A stretch of DNA of 64,000 nt from Brevibacillus choshinensis (GCF_001420695.1 NZ_LJJB01000007.1:395890-459889); one strand, 5' to 3'; positions 8,829 to 17,814 are shown, counted from the stretch's first letter. Notes: generated by a model from the sequence alone, not told the origin. Numbers and translations: made by a program.

Positions 8829-9683
8829 CTAGCGCTTCTTGGCGTTGGGAACGAACAAGCCTTTCCCGTAATCTTTTTGTCCAAATTGTCCGATCAGTTT
8901 TTGACCTTCAGCCCCTGTGAAAAATTCGATCAGCTTCATGCCTTCCTCTTGCTTGGTCGAAGATTTGACTTGGATGATCCCATACGGATTCAACAGAGAC
9001 TTGTCCCCTTGCATCACAACGGCCAGATTCAGCTTGCGGGAGAGGAAGGTTGCTTCATCTGTTAAGGTATATGCTTTTTTCTCATCGGTCATTTGCAGGG
9101 TTTCGCCCATTCCTTGTCCCGAAGAGAGGTACCAGCTGTTATCTGGCTTGATTTTGGCTTCTGTCCAGATGCTCTTCTCCTTCTTATCCGTACCGGAATC
9201 ATCCCCGCGAGAAATAAATGTGACTTTTTTCTCAGCGATTTTGCCAAAGGCTTCCTTAGCTGTTTGGACCTGCTTGACTCCAGCAGGATCATCCGCAGGT
9301 CCGACGATATAAAACTGGTTATACATGACGTCGTAAGCATTGATGCCAAATCCTTTTGCGACGAATTCATCCTCTGATTTGCGGGCGTGAACCAGCAGTA
9401 CGTCTGCATTGCCGTCTTCACCGAGCTTGATGGCTTGTCCAGTACCGACTGCGACTACTTTCACTTTTATCGCGGACTGTTGCTCAAAAATGGGGAGCAA
9501 GTAGTCGAGCAAGCCGGAATCCTGCGTGCTAGTTGTAGTGGCGAGTGTAATTTCTTTGGCTTCTTTTTTCTCTGGGGCAGGTGCAGCTGCAGACGGCTGC
9601 TGTGGAGTCTGCGAGGAACAGGCAGAGAGCAACAAAAATAGTGACAACATGAGAAACGACGTGACAATACGTAGATGCTTCAT
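8829..9683 (-). CDS. tupA: Tungstate-binding lipoprotein TupA
   Basis: A periplasmic-type binding protein anchored outside the membrane. The N-terminus has a lipoprotein signal (LSLFLLLSACSS; lipid Cys at residue 21) and a Pro/Ala/Glu linker. The mature domain opens with the TTTSTQDSGLLDYLLP motif typical of TupA, a tungstate-selective family, and has SRGDDSGTDKKE, also conserved there. The ATG at 9683 fits the signal peptide and has GGGAG eight bases upstream; the longer frame to 9821 adds unrelated residues. 31 bases separate it from the upstream regulator gene. Confidence 0.9.
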   Translation of the reverse strand: MKHLRIVTSFLMLSLFLLLSACSSQTPQQPSAAAPAPEKKEAKEITLATTTSTQDSGLLDYLLPIFEQQSAIKVKVVAVGTGQAIKLGEDGNADVLLVHARKSEDEFVAKGFGINAYDVMYNQFYIVGPADDPAGVKQVQTAKEAFGKIAEKKVTFISRGDDSGTDKKEKSIWTEAKIKPDNSWYLSSGQGMGETLQMTDEKKAYTLTDEATFLSRKLNLAVVMQGDKSLLNPYGIIQVKSSTKQEEGMKLIEFFTGAEGQKLIGQFGQKDYGKGLFVPNAKKR

Positions 9684-9714
9684 CCTTTCCACTCCCATTC
9701 GCAAGGTTAAATAG

Positions 9715-10641
9715 TCAATGCATTCTGTCAATTTCTTTGCCAGTAAGAGAAACGTTATAGCCTCCCTGGGCGACGATAGCTTGTTTAAAAACCGGGTCGC
9801 GCAGCACAGAGAGCAGTTCAAGAAATCGCTCTTGCTTGATGAAGCGGGCAGGGATCACAAGGTCGTAGCGCTCCTCCTGAATCGGGAAAAAATCTAGCCC
9901 GAGTCCACGAGCCACACTTTCGATTCCTAACGCTGCATCAGCCGATCCTTGCAGGACAGCAGCTGCGGTCGCATAGTGGGTGTTCAGTTCCACATCGTAG
10001 CCGGGAATCGTCTCCGGAGATACGCCTTTCTGCTGCATGTTGAAGTCCAGCAGCACACGTGTACCAGAACCGCGCTGCCGATTCACGATCCGATGGCTCC
10101 CGCTGAAAAACTCTTCCCAGCTGGTGATCATTCGCGGATTGTCCTTTGGAACGACAAATCCTTGCCAACGGCTTACCAGATTGACTACTGTTACCCCTTC
10201 GTTAGGTAATAGGCAGCGGATGTAAGGCAGATTGTATTCGCCAGTTGTACGATCCAGTAGATGTGTGCCCGCCATCTCGACACGTCCTTTATAAAGTTCA
10301 ATAAGCCCGTCGAGACTACCCGAAAAGGCGGGTAAAAGGGTAATCCCACGTTCAGCCAGCTTGCGGGTAAGCAGATCAATCGTCAAATCATGACTGCCTG
10401 CAAATATAATTTCAAATGGTTGGGCTGACTCTCGATGGGATGAAAAAGGTGCAAAAGGAAGATGAACTTCCCGTGATTTGCTTTTCTGCATGAAGCTGTC
10501 AAGATCAGACTGCAAGATGCGAAGTGTGCGTCCGATTTTGGAGGCTGGCAATTCTTTGCGTTTGATCATCTCGTAGACGGTATAACGGGTGAGTTTTAGC
10601 TCGGCCGCCACTTCATCCGGGGTTAAGTAATCGCTTTCCAA
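9715..10641 (-). CDS. HTH regulator fused to a periplasmic-binding-like (PBP) ligand domain
   Basis: Residues 1-55 form an excisionase/MerR-like helix-turn-helix (LTPDEVAAELKLTRYTVYEMIKR). Residues ~75-308 are a cytosolic substrate-binding domain (PBP_like_2/LysR-substrate type) with GSHDL, NRQRGSGTR and EERYDL motifs. No signal peptide is present, so it is a one-component sensor. The TTG at 10641 has GGGGGTGA upstream and begins MESDYLTP. It heads the tup operon and diverges from the AOR gene, so probably controls both in response to tungstate, molybdate or a pterin. The ligand is inferred only from context. The same ligand domain is fused to MoeA at 14762. Confidence 0.82.
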   Translation of the reverse strand: MESDYLTPDEVAAELKLTRYTVYEMIKRKELPASKIGRTLRILQSDLDSFMQKSKSREVHLPFAPFSSHRESAQPFEIIFAGSHDLTIDLLTRKLAERGITLLPAFSGSLDGLIELYKGRVEMAGTHLLDRTTGEYNLPYIRCLLPNEGVTVVNLVSRWQGFVVPKDNPRMITSWEEFFSGSHRIVNRQRGSGTRVLLDFNMQQKGVSPETIPGYDVELNTHYATAAAVLQGSADAALGIESVARGLGLDFFPIQEERYDLVIPARFIKQERFLELLSVLRDPVFKQAIVAQGGYNVSLTGKEIDRMH

Positions 10642-10662
10642 AATGTCACCCCCTTTTTCAGT

Positions 10663-10712
10663 TTGGTTGAATTGGTTCAAGTTAGTTTTTGTTGGTTTTA
10701 CATGATTTGGTC
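10663..10712 (+). promoter_or_regulatory. Array of TTGGTT direct repeats (candidate operator)
   Basis: TTGGTT occurs at 10663, 10672 and 10692, with TTAGTT at 10682 and TTGGTC at 10707. The first four are spaced 9-10 bases apart, about one DNA turn. They sit just upstream of the regulator's ribosome site, and another copy at 10842 is just before the AOR gene. Likely binding sites for the regulator at 9715; not proven. Confidence 0.5.
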
Positions 10713-10881
10713 TATAAATAACATACTTTACCAATGGGTAGCTAGGCAAGAAAATAATCGAAAAATTAGTAATATTGCTGGTTTTTCGTGGTATGCAGGA
10801 AGGATTACCCATATAATAGTCGAAAGAGTACGTATATTTCGTTGGTTTAATAAGAATGAAGAAATGAGGAGGGAACAAGTG

Positions 10882-12690
10882 ATGAATTTGGGGGGATTCA
10901 AGAATCGCGAAATGCTGATTGACCTCTCCGCAGGTGCGGTTGACTATCGCCCGATCAATGAAGAGCTGGCGAGGAAATTCATCGGTGGTCGCGGCCTTGG
11001 AGTGAAGTACGTGTACGATAACGGCGCTCAGGTGGAGCCGTTTTCCGAAGACAACATCCTCTGTCTAATGACTGGTCCGGTGACAGGCTCGCGTTCGTCC
11101 ATGAGCGGACGCATGTGCATGGTTACCAAATCACCTTTGACGGGAACGGTTACGGACTCGCACATAGGAGGATGGTCTGCTGCACGGCTCAAGTGGTCTG
11201 GCATTGACAATGTGATCTTCAAAGGAGCGAGTGACAAACCTGTCTATCTGTACATCGAAAACGGACAGGGCGAGCTTCGGGACGCCGGTGATTTGTGGGG
11301 ACAAGGTACGCGAGCCACTGTAAAGGCGATGCAAGAGCGCTATGGGAAGGAAGACCTGAGTGTGATCTGCATCGGACAAGCGGGAGAAAATCTGGTGCGG
11401 TACGCAGGATTCATGAATGAGCACGACCGCGCTGCAGGACGTGGTGGCACGGGAGCGGTAGCGGGCTCCAAAAAGCTCAAGGCGATCGTGATCAAAGCAG
11501 GACAAAAAGGGAACATGCCGCAACCAGTGCAAGATGAGGAATACAAAAAAGCAAACCAAAAAGCTCTCAAGGCAATTATGGAGGGCGGCCTTACTGCTCC
11601 GAAAAAAGGTGGACTCTCGGTTTACGGCACGAACGTCTTAACAAGCATTATTAATGAAGTCGGTGCGCTCCCAACGATGAACTCCAAGTTCACCCACTGG
11701 GATGGAGCTGAGGGGCACAGTGGAGAAACTGTTAATGCTACGCTGCTGGTTGCCGACAACACCTGTCACGCATGTCCCGTTGCTTGCAAGAAGGAAGTCG
11801 AAGTCAAAGAGGGCAAGTACAAGACGCGTGTGGAGAGCTTTGAGTACGAATCTGGTTGGGCGCTCGGAGCTAACTGCGGCGTGAGCGACGCTGCACCGAT
11901 TTCTTTTATGATTAATTTGTGCAACGAATACGGAATGGACACGATCGAGCTGGGTAACACCCTGTCCTGTATGATGGAAGCGTACGAAAGAGGCCTGACG
12001 GAAGAAAAAGTCGACTGGGGCGACGCTGATCGCATGATCGAGCTGACCGAGATGATGGTCTTCCGCAAAGGAGTCGGAGATATTCTCGCAGAAGGAACAG
12101 CCCGTGCAGCCAAAGCGTTTGGAGATGAAAACCTGGCAATGTGCGTCAAAGGTCAGGCGATACCTGCTTACGATCCGCGCGGTATCCAAGGGATCGGGCT
12201 CGGTTATGCGACCAGCAACCGCGGAGCATGTCACTTGCGCGGGTATACGGTAGCCAGTGAAATTGCGGGGATTCCTATGCCGACCGACCGTCTAGTACCA
12301 GAGGGAAAAGGGGAGCTGCTCAAAGTGTTCCAGGACCTCTTGGCATTCTCCGATTCCATGAATATTTGCAAGTTCTCCTCTTTCTCCGAGAATGCGGAGC
12401 ACTATGCCGAGCAATATTCCACCATGACAGGGGTAAATGTCACGGCCGATGACGTCATGAAAATTGGCGAGCGCATCTACAACCTGGAGCGCCATTACAA
12501 TAATCTGGCGGGCTTTGACAAGCGGGAGGACGACCACTTGCCAAAACGCTTTACAGATGAGCCAGCTAGCGGAAACAGCGCGGGTCATGTCAGCCGGATG
12601 GATGTCATGCTAAACGAATACTATCAGGTGCGTGGATGGGTTGATGGTGTCGTGCCAGAAGAAAAACTCAAGGAACTGAACATCGTGTAA
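10882..12690 (+). CDS. aor: Aldehyde:ferredoxin oxidoreductase (tungsten enzyme)
   Basis: Oxidises aldehydes to acids with ferredoxin as acceptor, using a tungsten bis-pterin and one [4Fe-4S] cluster. The protein is 602 residues, matching the archaeal AOR (about 605). It shows the N-terminal fold (GGRGLGVKYVYDNG), the pterin-binding AGRGGTGAVAGSK, the cluster cysteines C295, C298 and C302 (CHACPVAC) and the fourth, C496 (NICKFSSF), at family positions. The ATG at 10882 has AGGAGGG eight bases upstream. Context of a tungstate importer and pterin genes supports W over Mo. AOR enzymes are best known from anaerobes, so its presence in a probably aerobic spore-former is notable. Confidence 0.93.
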   Translation: MNLGGFKNREMLIDLSAGAVDYRPINEELARKFIGGRGLGVKYVYDNGAQVEPFSEDNILCLMTGPVTGSRSSMSGRMCMVTKSPLTGTVTDSHIGGWSAARLKWSGIDNVIFKGASDKPVYLYIENGQGELRDAGDLWGQGTRATVKAMQERYGKEDLSVICIGQAGENLVRYAGFMNEHDRAAGRGGTGAVAGSKKLKAIVIKAGQKGNMPQPVQDEEYKKANQKALKAIMEGGLTAPKKGGLSVYGTNVLTSIINEVGALPTMNSKFTHWDGAEGHSGETVNATLLVADNTCHACPVACKKEVEVKEGKYKTRVESFEYESGWALGANCGVSDAAPISFMINLCNEYGMDTIELGNTLSCMMEAYERGLTEEKVDWGDADRMIELTEMMVFRKGVGDILAEGTARAAKAFGDENLAMCVKGQAIPAYDPRGIQGIGLGYATSNRGACHLRGYTVASEIAGIPMPTDRLVPEGKGELLKVFQDLLAFSDSMNICKFSSFSENAEHYAEQYSTMTGVNVTADDVMKIGERIYNLERHYNNLAGFDKREDDHLPKRFTDEPASGNSAGHVSRMDVMLNEYYQVRGWVDGVVPEEKLKELNIV

Positions 12691-12708
12691 AACCATTTCT
12701 AAAAGCAA

Positions 12709-12741
12709 GAAAAAGGTGGAAACTTGCTTTCCACCTTTTTC
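12709..12741. terminator. Bidirectional terminator between AOR and the small-protein operon
   Basis: A perfect 14-bp stem, GAAAAAGGTGGAAA pairing with TTTCCACCTTTTTC around CTTGC, with A- and T-rich flanks. It serves both converging transcripts. Confidence 0.8.
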
Positions 12742-12762
12742 ACACCATTTTTGATCATAGAG

Positions 12763-13035
12763 CTAACCACCGACTCTCATGACTTTGACACGAAATTGTT
12801 TCATGAGTCGCTCGAAACTATCTTCATCGGTTGCCGAGAAATAGATAAAGACCGCGTTGACCTGAAAGCGGGAGGTAATGGTTACTGTCTCCTCCCGCAA
12901 CAATACCGCTTGCCAACGATCACCCTTGACCAAAATCGGCAGCACTTCCGATTTGGCTGCGCCACCGCATTCAATCAAGTAGGATACGAGGTGGGGTAGT
13001 GGGATCCCGCGCAGCTCCATGGTTTGCTCGATCAT
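12763..13035 (-). CDS. Small pterin-cluster protein of unknown function ending in Gly-Gly
   Basis: A 90-residue protein I cannot assign to a family with confidence. It has a mixed alpha/beta pattern and ends MRVGG, like a sulfur carrier. The ATG at 13035 has an AGGAGG six bases upstream, and that site overlaps the last codons of the MoaD-like gene. It follows that gene by one base and faces the AOR gene, so is probably a partner of AOR or of tungstopterin assembly. A second E1 substrate, a MoaE-like partner and an AOR accessory are all open options. Confidence 0.65.
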   Translation of the reverse strand: MIEQTMELRGIPLPHLVSYLIECGGAAKSEVLPILVKGDRWQAVLLREETVTITSRFQVNAVFIYFSATDEDSFERLMKQFRVKVMRVGG

Positions 13036-13036
13036 C

Positions 13037-13312
13037 TTATCCTCCTGCCACCGGCGGGAACAGCGCAAACTGGTCATCTTCCAGTACGCGGGTCTCCAGT
13101 CCATTCGCATGAATAACATTACGCCCATTGATGAACACATGGACAAACGGTTTGAATGTTCGCTCCGGTGTAAAGATTTCTTCGTCTAAAGCAGGATACA
13201 TCCGAATCAAAGCTTCGAGAATATCAATGACGCGATCGCCGCTGTCCATGGGTACTTCCACCGATTTTGCCTGGCAGATCTCTCGAAAGTTGGCAAAGAC
13301 TTTCACTCTCAT
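13037..13312 (-). CDS. moaD: MoaD/ThiS-family sulfur carrier
   Basis: A 91-residue beta-grasp protein: MRVKVFANFREI forms the first strand, a helix follows (ILEALIRMYPAL), and it ends LFPPVAGG. The terminal Gly-Gly is adenylated by MoeB and then carries sulfur for the pterin dithiolene. At 91 residues it is slightly longer than MoaD and resembles archaeal-type MoaD linked to AOR. It is the first gene of a leftward pair that converges on AOR. The moeB at 6359 is the likely activating enzyme. Confidence 0.88.
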   Translation of the reverse strand: MRVKVFANFREICQAKSVEVPMDSGDRVIDILEALIRMYPALDEEIFTPERTFKPFVHVFINGRNVIHANGLETRVLEDDQFALFPPVAGG

Positions 13313-13338
13313 TTTGAATATTCCCCTTTTTCTTTTTA

Positions 13339-13382
13339 TTATACTATTTGTAAATAGTAAAAATCTAATGTTGATAGTATAA
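13339..13382. promoter_or_regulatory. Nested palindromes in moaD/moeA divergent region
   Basis: TACTATTT at 13342-13349 pairs across GT with AAATAGTA at 13352-13359. TTATACTAT at 13339-13347 also pairs perfectly with ATAGTATAA at 13374-13382. The region lies between the divergent moaD-like gene and moeA, so it is a candidate operator for both. Confidence 0.45.
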
Positions 13383-13469
13383 GTGGATCATAAGCTTTGC
13401 TTGCGCCAAGGAGATTTCTAATACTTCAAGTAGCGACCAAGCTAAACGTTCTAGATAATGGAGGCAATC

Positions 13470-14702
13470 ATGAAATTCTTCAATGTGAAAACCGTAACGG
13501 AAACGTTGGAAGTGATTGCAGGTGAATTTCGACCGAACCGACCTCCCATTGAGGTGTCGTTGATAGATGCACTGGATATGGTCCTTGCCGAAGATATTAT
13601 TTCGTGTGAGCAGGTCCCTCACTTTGCCCGTTCGACTGTGGATGGATATGCGGTACGGGCACGCGATACTTATGGAGCTTCTGATTCGTTGCCGGCTTTT
13701 CTCGATGTGACTGGCAAGATTGAGATGGGCAAGGAAGCTTCCCTACTCATCAGGGAAGGACAAGCTCAGTCGATTCCGACAGGTGGAATGATACCTGATG
13801 GCGCTGACAGTGTCGTCATGATCGAGCACGTGGAGGAAGTAGGTGACATGCTTAATGTATATAGACAGGTAGCGCCTGGTGAGAACATTATCCGCGCAGG
13901 GGACGACGTGGAAAAGGGTGAGCTGGTCATCGCGGCGGGACAGCGACTGCGTCCGCAAGATCTGGGAGTCCTTTCTGCGATCGGCAAGACGAGAGTGCTT
14001 GTTTACCCTAGACCGATTGTTGCCATTTTGTCTACGGGAGACGAAATCGTGCCTGCGGATAAAAAGGAGCTTGCCCCAGGAGAAATCCGCGATATTAACA
14101 GCATTACCGTAGCCGCGGCAGCAAGACAATGCGGAGCAGAGGTCATAGACGGCGGGATCGTACCGGATGACTATTCTTCATTTGCGCAGAAAGCGAAGGA
14201 ATTGTTCGAGCGATCCGATTTGCTCCTCTTATCAGGAGGTAGCTCGGTAGGAACGCGCGACTACACCGAACAGGTTATGCAGTCATTGGGGGATCCTGGC
14301 GTCTTAGTTCACGGGGTTTCTATCAAGCCAGGAAAGCCGACGATCCTTGCGAAAGCAGGAAACAAGCCTGTCGTGGGGCTGCCGGGTCACCCCGCCTCTG
14401 CATTGATTATTTTCCATCTGTTTGTCGCTCCCTTGATCAAAAGGCTGCAAGGGCAGGAGCTTGCCCAATACGATCAGAGGATTCTTGCGCGTATTTCTCG
14501 CAATATTGCGTCTGCAGTGGGACGCTCGGACTACATCCGTGTTAAGCTGGAGGAGCGGGAGGGCGGCTTGTGGGCCGTTCCTGTCTTCGGAAAATCTGGA
14601 TTGATATCGACCTTGGTCAAAAGTGATGGCATGGTCGAAATATCCGCAAATAAAGAGGGAATTTTGGAAGGCGAAATCGTACATGTACACCTATTTCAGT
14701 GA
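13470..14702 (+). CDS. moeA: Molybdopterin molybdenumtransferase MoeA, stand-alone copy
   Basis: Inserts Mo (or W) into adenylated pterin. Visible motifs are FARSTVDGYA (N-terminal domain), PTGGMIPDGADSVVM, LSTGDE, SGGSSVGTRDY and GLPGHPASAL, in MoeA order over 410 residues. The ATG at 13470 has GGAGG six bases upstream; a start at 13458 would overlap that site. It is followed by a second MoeA fused to a ligand domain. Paired MoeA proteins are known in tungsten-using organisms and may separate Mo from W insertion. That specificity is inference. Confidence 0.92.
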   Translation: MKFFNVKTVTETLEVIAGEFRPNRPPIEVSLIDALDMVLAEDIISCEQVPHFARSTVDGYAVRARDTYGASDSLPAFLDVTGKIEMGKEASLLIREGQAQSIPTGGMIPDGADSVVMIEHVEEVGDMLNVYRQVAPGENIIRAGDDVEKGELVIAAGQRLRPQDLGVLSAIGKTRVLVYPRPIVAILSTGDEIVPADKKELAPGEIRDINSITVAAAARQCGAEVIDGGIVPDDYSSFAQKAKELFERSDLLLLSGGSSVGTRDYTEQVMQSLGDPGVLVHGVSIKPGKPTILAKAGNKPVVGLPGHPASALIIFHLFVAPLIKRLQGQELAQYDQRILARISRNIASAVGRSDYIRVKLEEREGGLWAVPVFGKSGLISTLVKSDGMVEISANKEGILEGEIVHVHLFQ

Positions 14703-14761
14703 GTCTGTCCATGAGAGACACCATATAAAAGTACGACGAAAGCAATGGCAGGAGGGGTACC

Positions 14762-16681
14762 ATGCGCAAAATCTACTTAGAAGATACGCCGCTTAAGGAA
14801 GCGCAGCAGCAGATTGCGAACCGGATTCACTTCATGCCGCTGGTGGAAGTGATTCCGACGCGTGAAGCACTGGGACGAGTCACTGCCCAGCCCATTTACG
14901 CCAAGGTATCGATGCCGAATTTTCACGCTTCCGCCATGGACGGTATCGCCGTGAAAGCGGAAAAAACATACGGTGCCGATGAGCAGCATCCGGTACGATT
15001 GAGGTATCAGGTCGATTATGTAGAAGTAGATACGGGCGACCCGATCCCAGATGGATTCGACGCAGTGATTATGATCGAGCATGTCCATCAAATCGATAAA
15101 GAGACAGTTGAAATATTGGAAGCGGTCGCTCCTTGGCAGCATATTCGACCGATCGGCGAGGATGTCGTAATAGGTGAGGTGATCGTTCCAGATCGGCACA
15201 AATTACGTCCGGTAGATCTCGGGGCTTTAATGGCAGGTGGCAATGTCACGGTGCCTGTTCTGCGTAAGCCACGTGTTGCGATTATTCCGACGGGTACCGA
15301 GCTAATTGAGCCTTCTGAGAATGTGGCAGAGGGAGAAATCATCGAGTTTAATGGGACTGTTTTTGCCGCTTATTTGCAGGAGTGGGGAGCAGAGCCTGTC
15401 TACCACGGCATCGTAAAAGACGATTACGAGTTAATCAAAAGTGCAGTAAAATCCGCCGTCCAGGACGCGGATATGGTACTCTTAAATGCAGGATCATCTG
15501 CAGGGCGGGAGGATTTCACCGTCCATGTGGTAGAAGAGTTGGGAGAGGTTTTGACGCATGGCGTTGCGACACGTCCGGGTAAACCGGTTGTCGTAGGTGT
15601 CATTGACGAAAAGCCGGTGATTGGACTGCCTGGTTATCCCGTATCTGCCTATCTGAATCTGGAATGGTTTGCTCGTTCGCTCGTCTTCCATTATTACGGT
15701 CTGCTGGAGCCAGAGCGACAGCGGATTCAAGCGACGGTCGGGCGACGTATCGTATCCGTTATGGGGGCAGAGGATTTCATTCGTGTGACCATCGGTTGTA
15801 TGGATGGTCAGTTTATCGCCAATCCTTTGACTAGATCAGCTGGCGTCACGATGTCCATGGTACGTGCAGATGGGCTGTTGCGCATTCCACCAGGGAACCT
15901 AGGATATGAGCAAGGCGAAGTCGTAGACGTAGAGCTGTATCGTCCGTTGGAACAAATTCAACATACGATTGTATCCACCGGTAGCCACGATCTATCTATG
16001 GACGTGCTTCATTCTCTTATACGCAAGAAGAATCCGGGACGTTTCCTCATTTCATCGCATGTCGGTAGTATGGGTGGCATCTTGGCCATTCAAAAAGGGG
16101 AAGCGCATATCGCGGGTGTTCATTTGTTCGATGAAGAAACGGGTACGTATAATCAGACGTACATCGAAAAGTATCTCGCTGACAAAGATGTCGTACTGGT
16201 CCAGCTTGTGTACCGACAACAAGGCTGGTTTGTGAAAAAAGGCAACCCGCTTGGGATTTCGTCCGTACACGATTTGGCGAAACCAGGAATTACTTATATC
16301 AATCGTCAACGAGGAGCAGGGACGAGGTTGCTCTTTGACTATTTGCTTAAGCAAGAAGCTGTAGACAGAGAGGGCATCTACGGCTACTCTCGAGAGGCAG
16401 TCTCTCATCTGAGTGTTGCGGCAGCCGTCGCAGGGGGAACAGCAGATGCTGGTCTCGGCATCTATTCAGCGGCAGCAGCGATGAAGCTGGATTTTATCCC
16501 GGTATCAGAAGAACGATATGACTTGTTGATGACCAGAGCATTCTATCTGAGCAGTCAAGGCCAGGAGCTTCTCACCTGTATCCGTTCGGACGAGTTCGTC
16601 GCAGAAATGGAAGCATTGGGTGGATATAGCTGCCGCGATTCAGGAAAGATTGTTTTTTCAACATCAATGTCAGAAATATAA
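14762..16681 (+). CDS. moeA: MoeA fused to a periplasmic-binding-like (PBP) ligand domain
   Basis: Residues 1-400 are a full MoeA (FHASAMDGIAVKAEKT, IPTGTELIE, NAGSSAGREDF, GLPGYPVSAY). Residues ~401-639 are a PBP-like domain with GSHDL, NRQRGAGTR, AAAVAGGTADAGLG and EERYDL, the same domain as in the HTH regulator at 9715. Such MoeA-PBP fusions are known in archaea and Firmicutes; the added domain may bind tungstate/molybdate or sense pterin load. The ATG has GGAGGGG upstream. 59 bases separate it from moeA and 59 from moaA, so the three genes likely form one operon. Confidence 0.9.
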   Translation: MRKIYLEDTPLKEAQQQIANRIHFMPLVEVIPTREALGRVTAQPIYAKVSMPNFHASAMDGIAVKAEKTYGADEQHPVRLRYQVDYVEVDTGDPIPDGFDAVIMIEHVHQIDKETVEILEAVAPWQHIRPIGEDVVIGEVIVPDRHKLRPVDLGALMAGGNVTVPVLRKPRVAIIPTGTELIEPSENVAEGEIIEFNGTVFAAYLQEWGAEPVYHGIVKDDYELIKSAVKSAVQDADMVLLNAGSSAGREDFTVHVVEELGEVLTHGVATRPGKPVVVGVIDEKPVIGLPGYPVSAYLNLEWFARSLVFHYYGLLEPERQRIQATVGRRIVSVMGAEDFIRVTIGCMDGQFIANPLTRSAGVTMSMVRADGLLRIPPGNLGYEQGEVVDVELYRPLEQIQHTIVSTGSHDLSMDVLHSLIRKKNPGRFLISSHVGSMGGILAIQKGEAHIAGVHLFDEETGTYNQTYIEKYLADKDVVLVQLVYRQQGWFVKKGNPLGISSVHDLAKPGITYINRQRGAGTRLLFDYLLKQEAVDREGIYGYSREAVSHLSVAAAVAGGTADAGLGIYSAAAAMKLDFIPVSEERYDLLMTRAFYLSSQGQELLTCIRSDEFVAEMEALGGYSCRDSGKIVFSTSMSEI

Positions 16682-16740
16682 GAATGAAATAGAGGAACAA
16701 CGGATGCAGGCCCATTTTAGGATAAGGAGAGTGATCACCA

Positions 16741-17760
16741 GTGCCAGAGCAAATACTTGATACACGAAATCGCCCTCTCCGAGATCTGCGTATTTCCGTG
16801 ACAGACAAATGCAATTTTCGTTGCCAGTACTGTATGCCCGCCGAAATTTTCGGCCCGGATTTTGAATTTCTCCCGCAGCACAAGCTGCTTTCATTTGAAG
16901 AAATTACGCGATTGACGACGATTTTCACGTCGGTGGGAGTGGGCAAGATCCGGATTACAGGCGGAGAGCCGTTGATGCGGAAAGATTTACCTACATTAAT
17001 TAGAATGATCAGACAAGTAGAGGGTGTCCAGGATATCGCCATGACCACGAATGGCTCGCTCCTTGCTCGTCACGCAAAAGCGCTGAAGGAGGCAGGACTG
17101 GATCGGGTAACGGTCAGTCTGGATAGCCTGGATGATGAGCGGTTTGGACGAATGAACGGGAGAGGCTATCACGTTTCGGATGTGCTAAAGGGGATCGAAG
17201 CCGCAGCCGAGGCTGGGCTTTCTGTCAAAATGAACATGGTGGTTCAACGCGGTGTCAACGATGAAGATATTTTGCCGATGGCTCGGTACTTCCGTGAACA
17301 GAATCACACCCTCCGCTTCATCGAATTCATGGATGTGGGGAACAGTAACGGATGGAAGCTGGATCAGGTCGTTCCTTCCAGTGAAATCGTCCGCATGATT
17401 CACGAAGAGATGCCATTGGAGCCGATCGATCCCAATTATTACGGAGAAGTAGCCTCGCGCTATCGGTACGTGGGAACGGATCAGGAAATCGGCTTGATTT
17501 CGTCGGTGACCCAGGCCTTTTGTTCTACCTGCACACGTGCACGTTTGTCTGCAGAGGGCAAGCTGTACAACTGTCTGTTCGCCTCCTCTGGCAATGATCT
17601 GCGAGAGCCTTTGCGTGAGGGAAAGACCGATGACGAGATCCGCGAGTTGATTCGTGAGATCTGGGCGCAGCGCGACGAACGTTATTCAGAAGTAAGGCTG
17701 GACGACACGCCAGGCTTACAACAGCGCTCCAAGGTGGAAATGTCCCATATCGGGGGCTGA
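16741..17760 (+). CDS. moaA: GTP 3',8-cyclase MoaA
   Basis: A radical-SAM enzyme that starts pterin synthesis from GTP. The N-terminal cluster uses C24, C28 and C31 (CNFRCQYC), then GGEPL. The C-terminal cluster is CSTC plus a Cys 13 residues later ([18 protein letters not shown]). The protein ends in the conserved Gly-Gly, which MoaA needs for activity. The start is GTG with AAGGAG about 12 bases upstream. moaC and moaE are not seen in the window, so they must be elsewhere or be replaced. Confidence 0.95.
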   Translation: MPEQILDTRNRPLRDLRISVTDKCNFRCQYCMPAEIFGPDFEFLPQHKLLSFEEITRLTTIFTSVGVGKIRITGGEPLMRKDLPTLIRMIRQVEGVQDIAMTTNGSLLARHAKALKEAGLDRVTVSLDSLDDERFGRMNGRGYHVSDVLKGIEAAAEAGLSVKMNMVVQRGVNDEDILPMARYFREQNHTLRFIEFMDVGNSNGWKLDQVVPSSEIVRMIHEEMPLEPIDPNYYGEVASRYRYVGTDQEIGLISSVTQAFCSTCTRARLSAEGKLYNCLFASSGNDLREPLREGKTDDEIRELIREIWAQRDERYSEVRLDDTPGLQQRSKVEMSHIGG

Positions 17761-17779
17761 CAGAAACCACAAGCAGTGC

Positions 17780-17808
17780 TTGACAAAGGGAAATGTGCCC
17801 TGTATTAT
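17780..17808 (+). promoter_or_regulatory. Sigma-A promoter of infC operon
   Basis: TTGACA at 17780 and TATTAT at 17803 with exactly 17 bases between, about 20 bases after the moaA stop. Confidence 0.75.
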
Positions 17809-17814
17809 AAAAAG

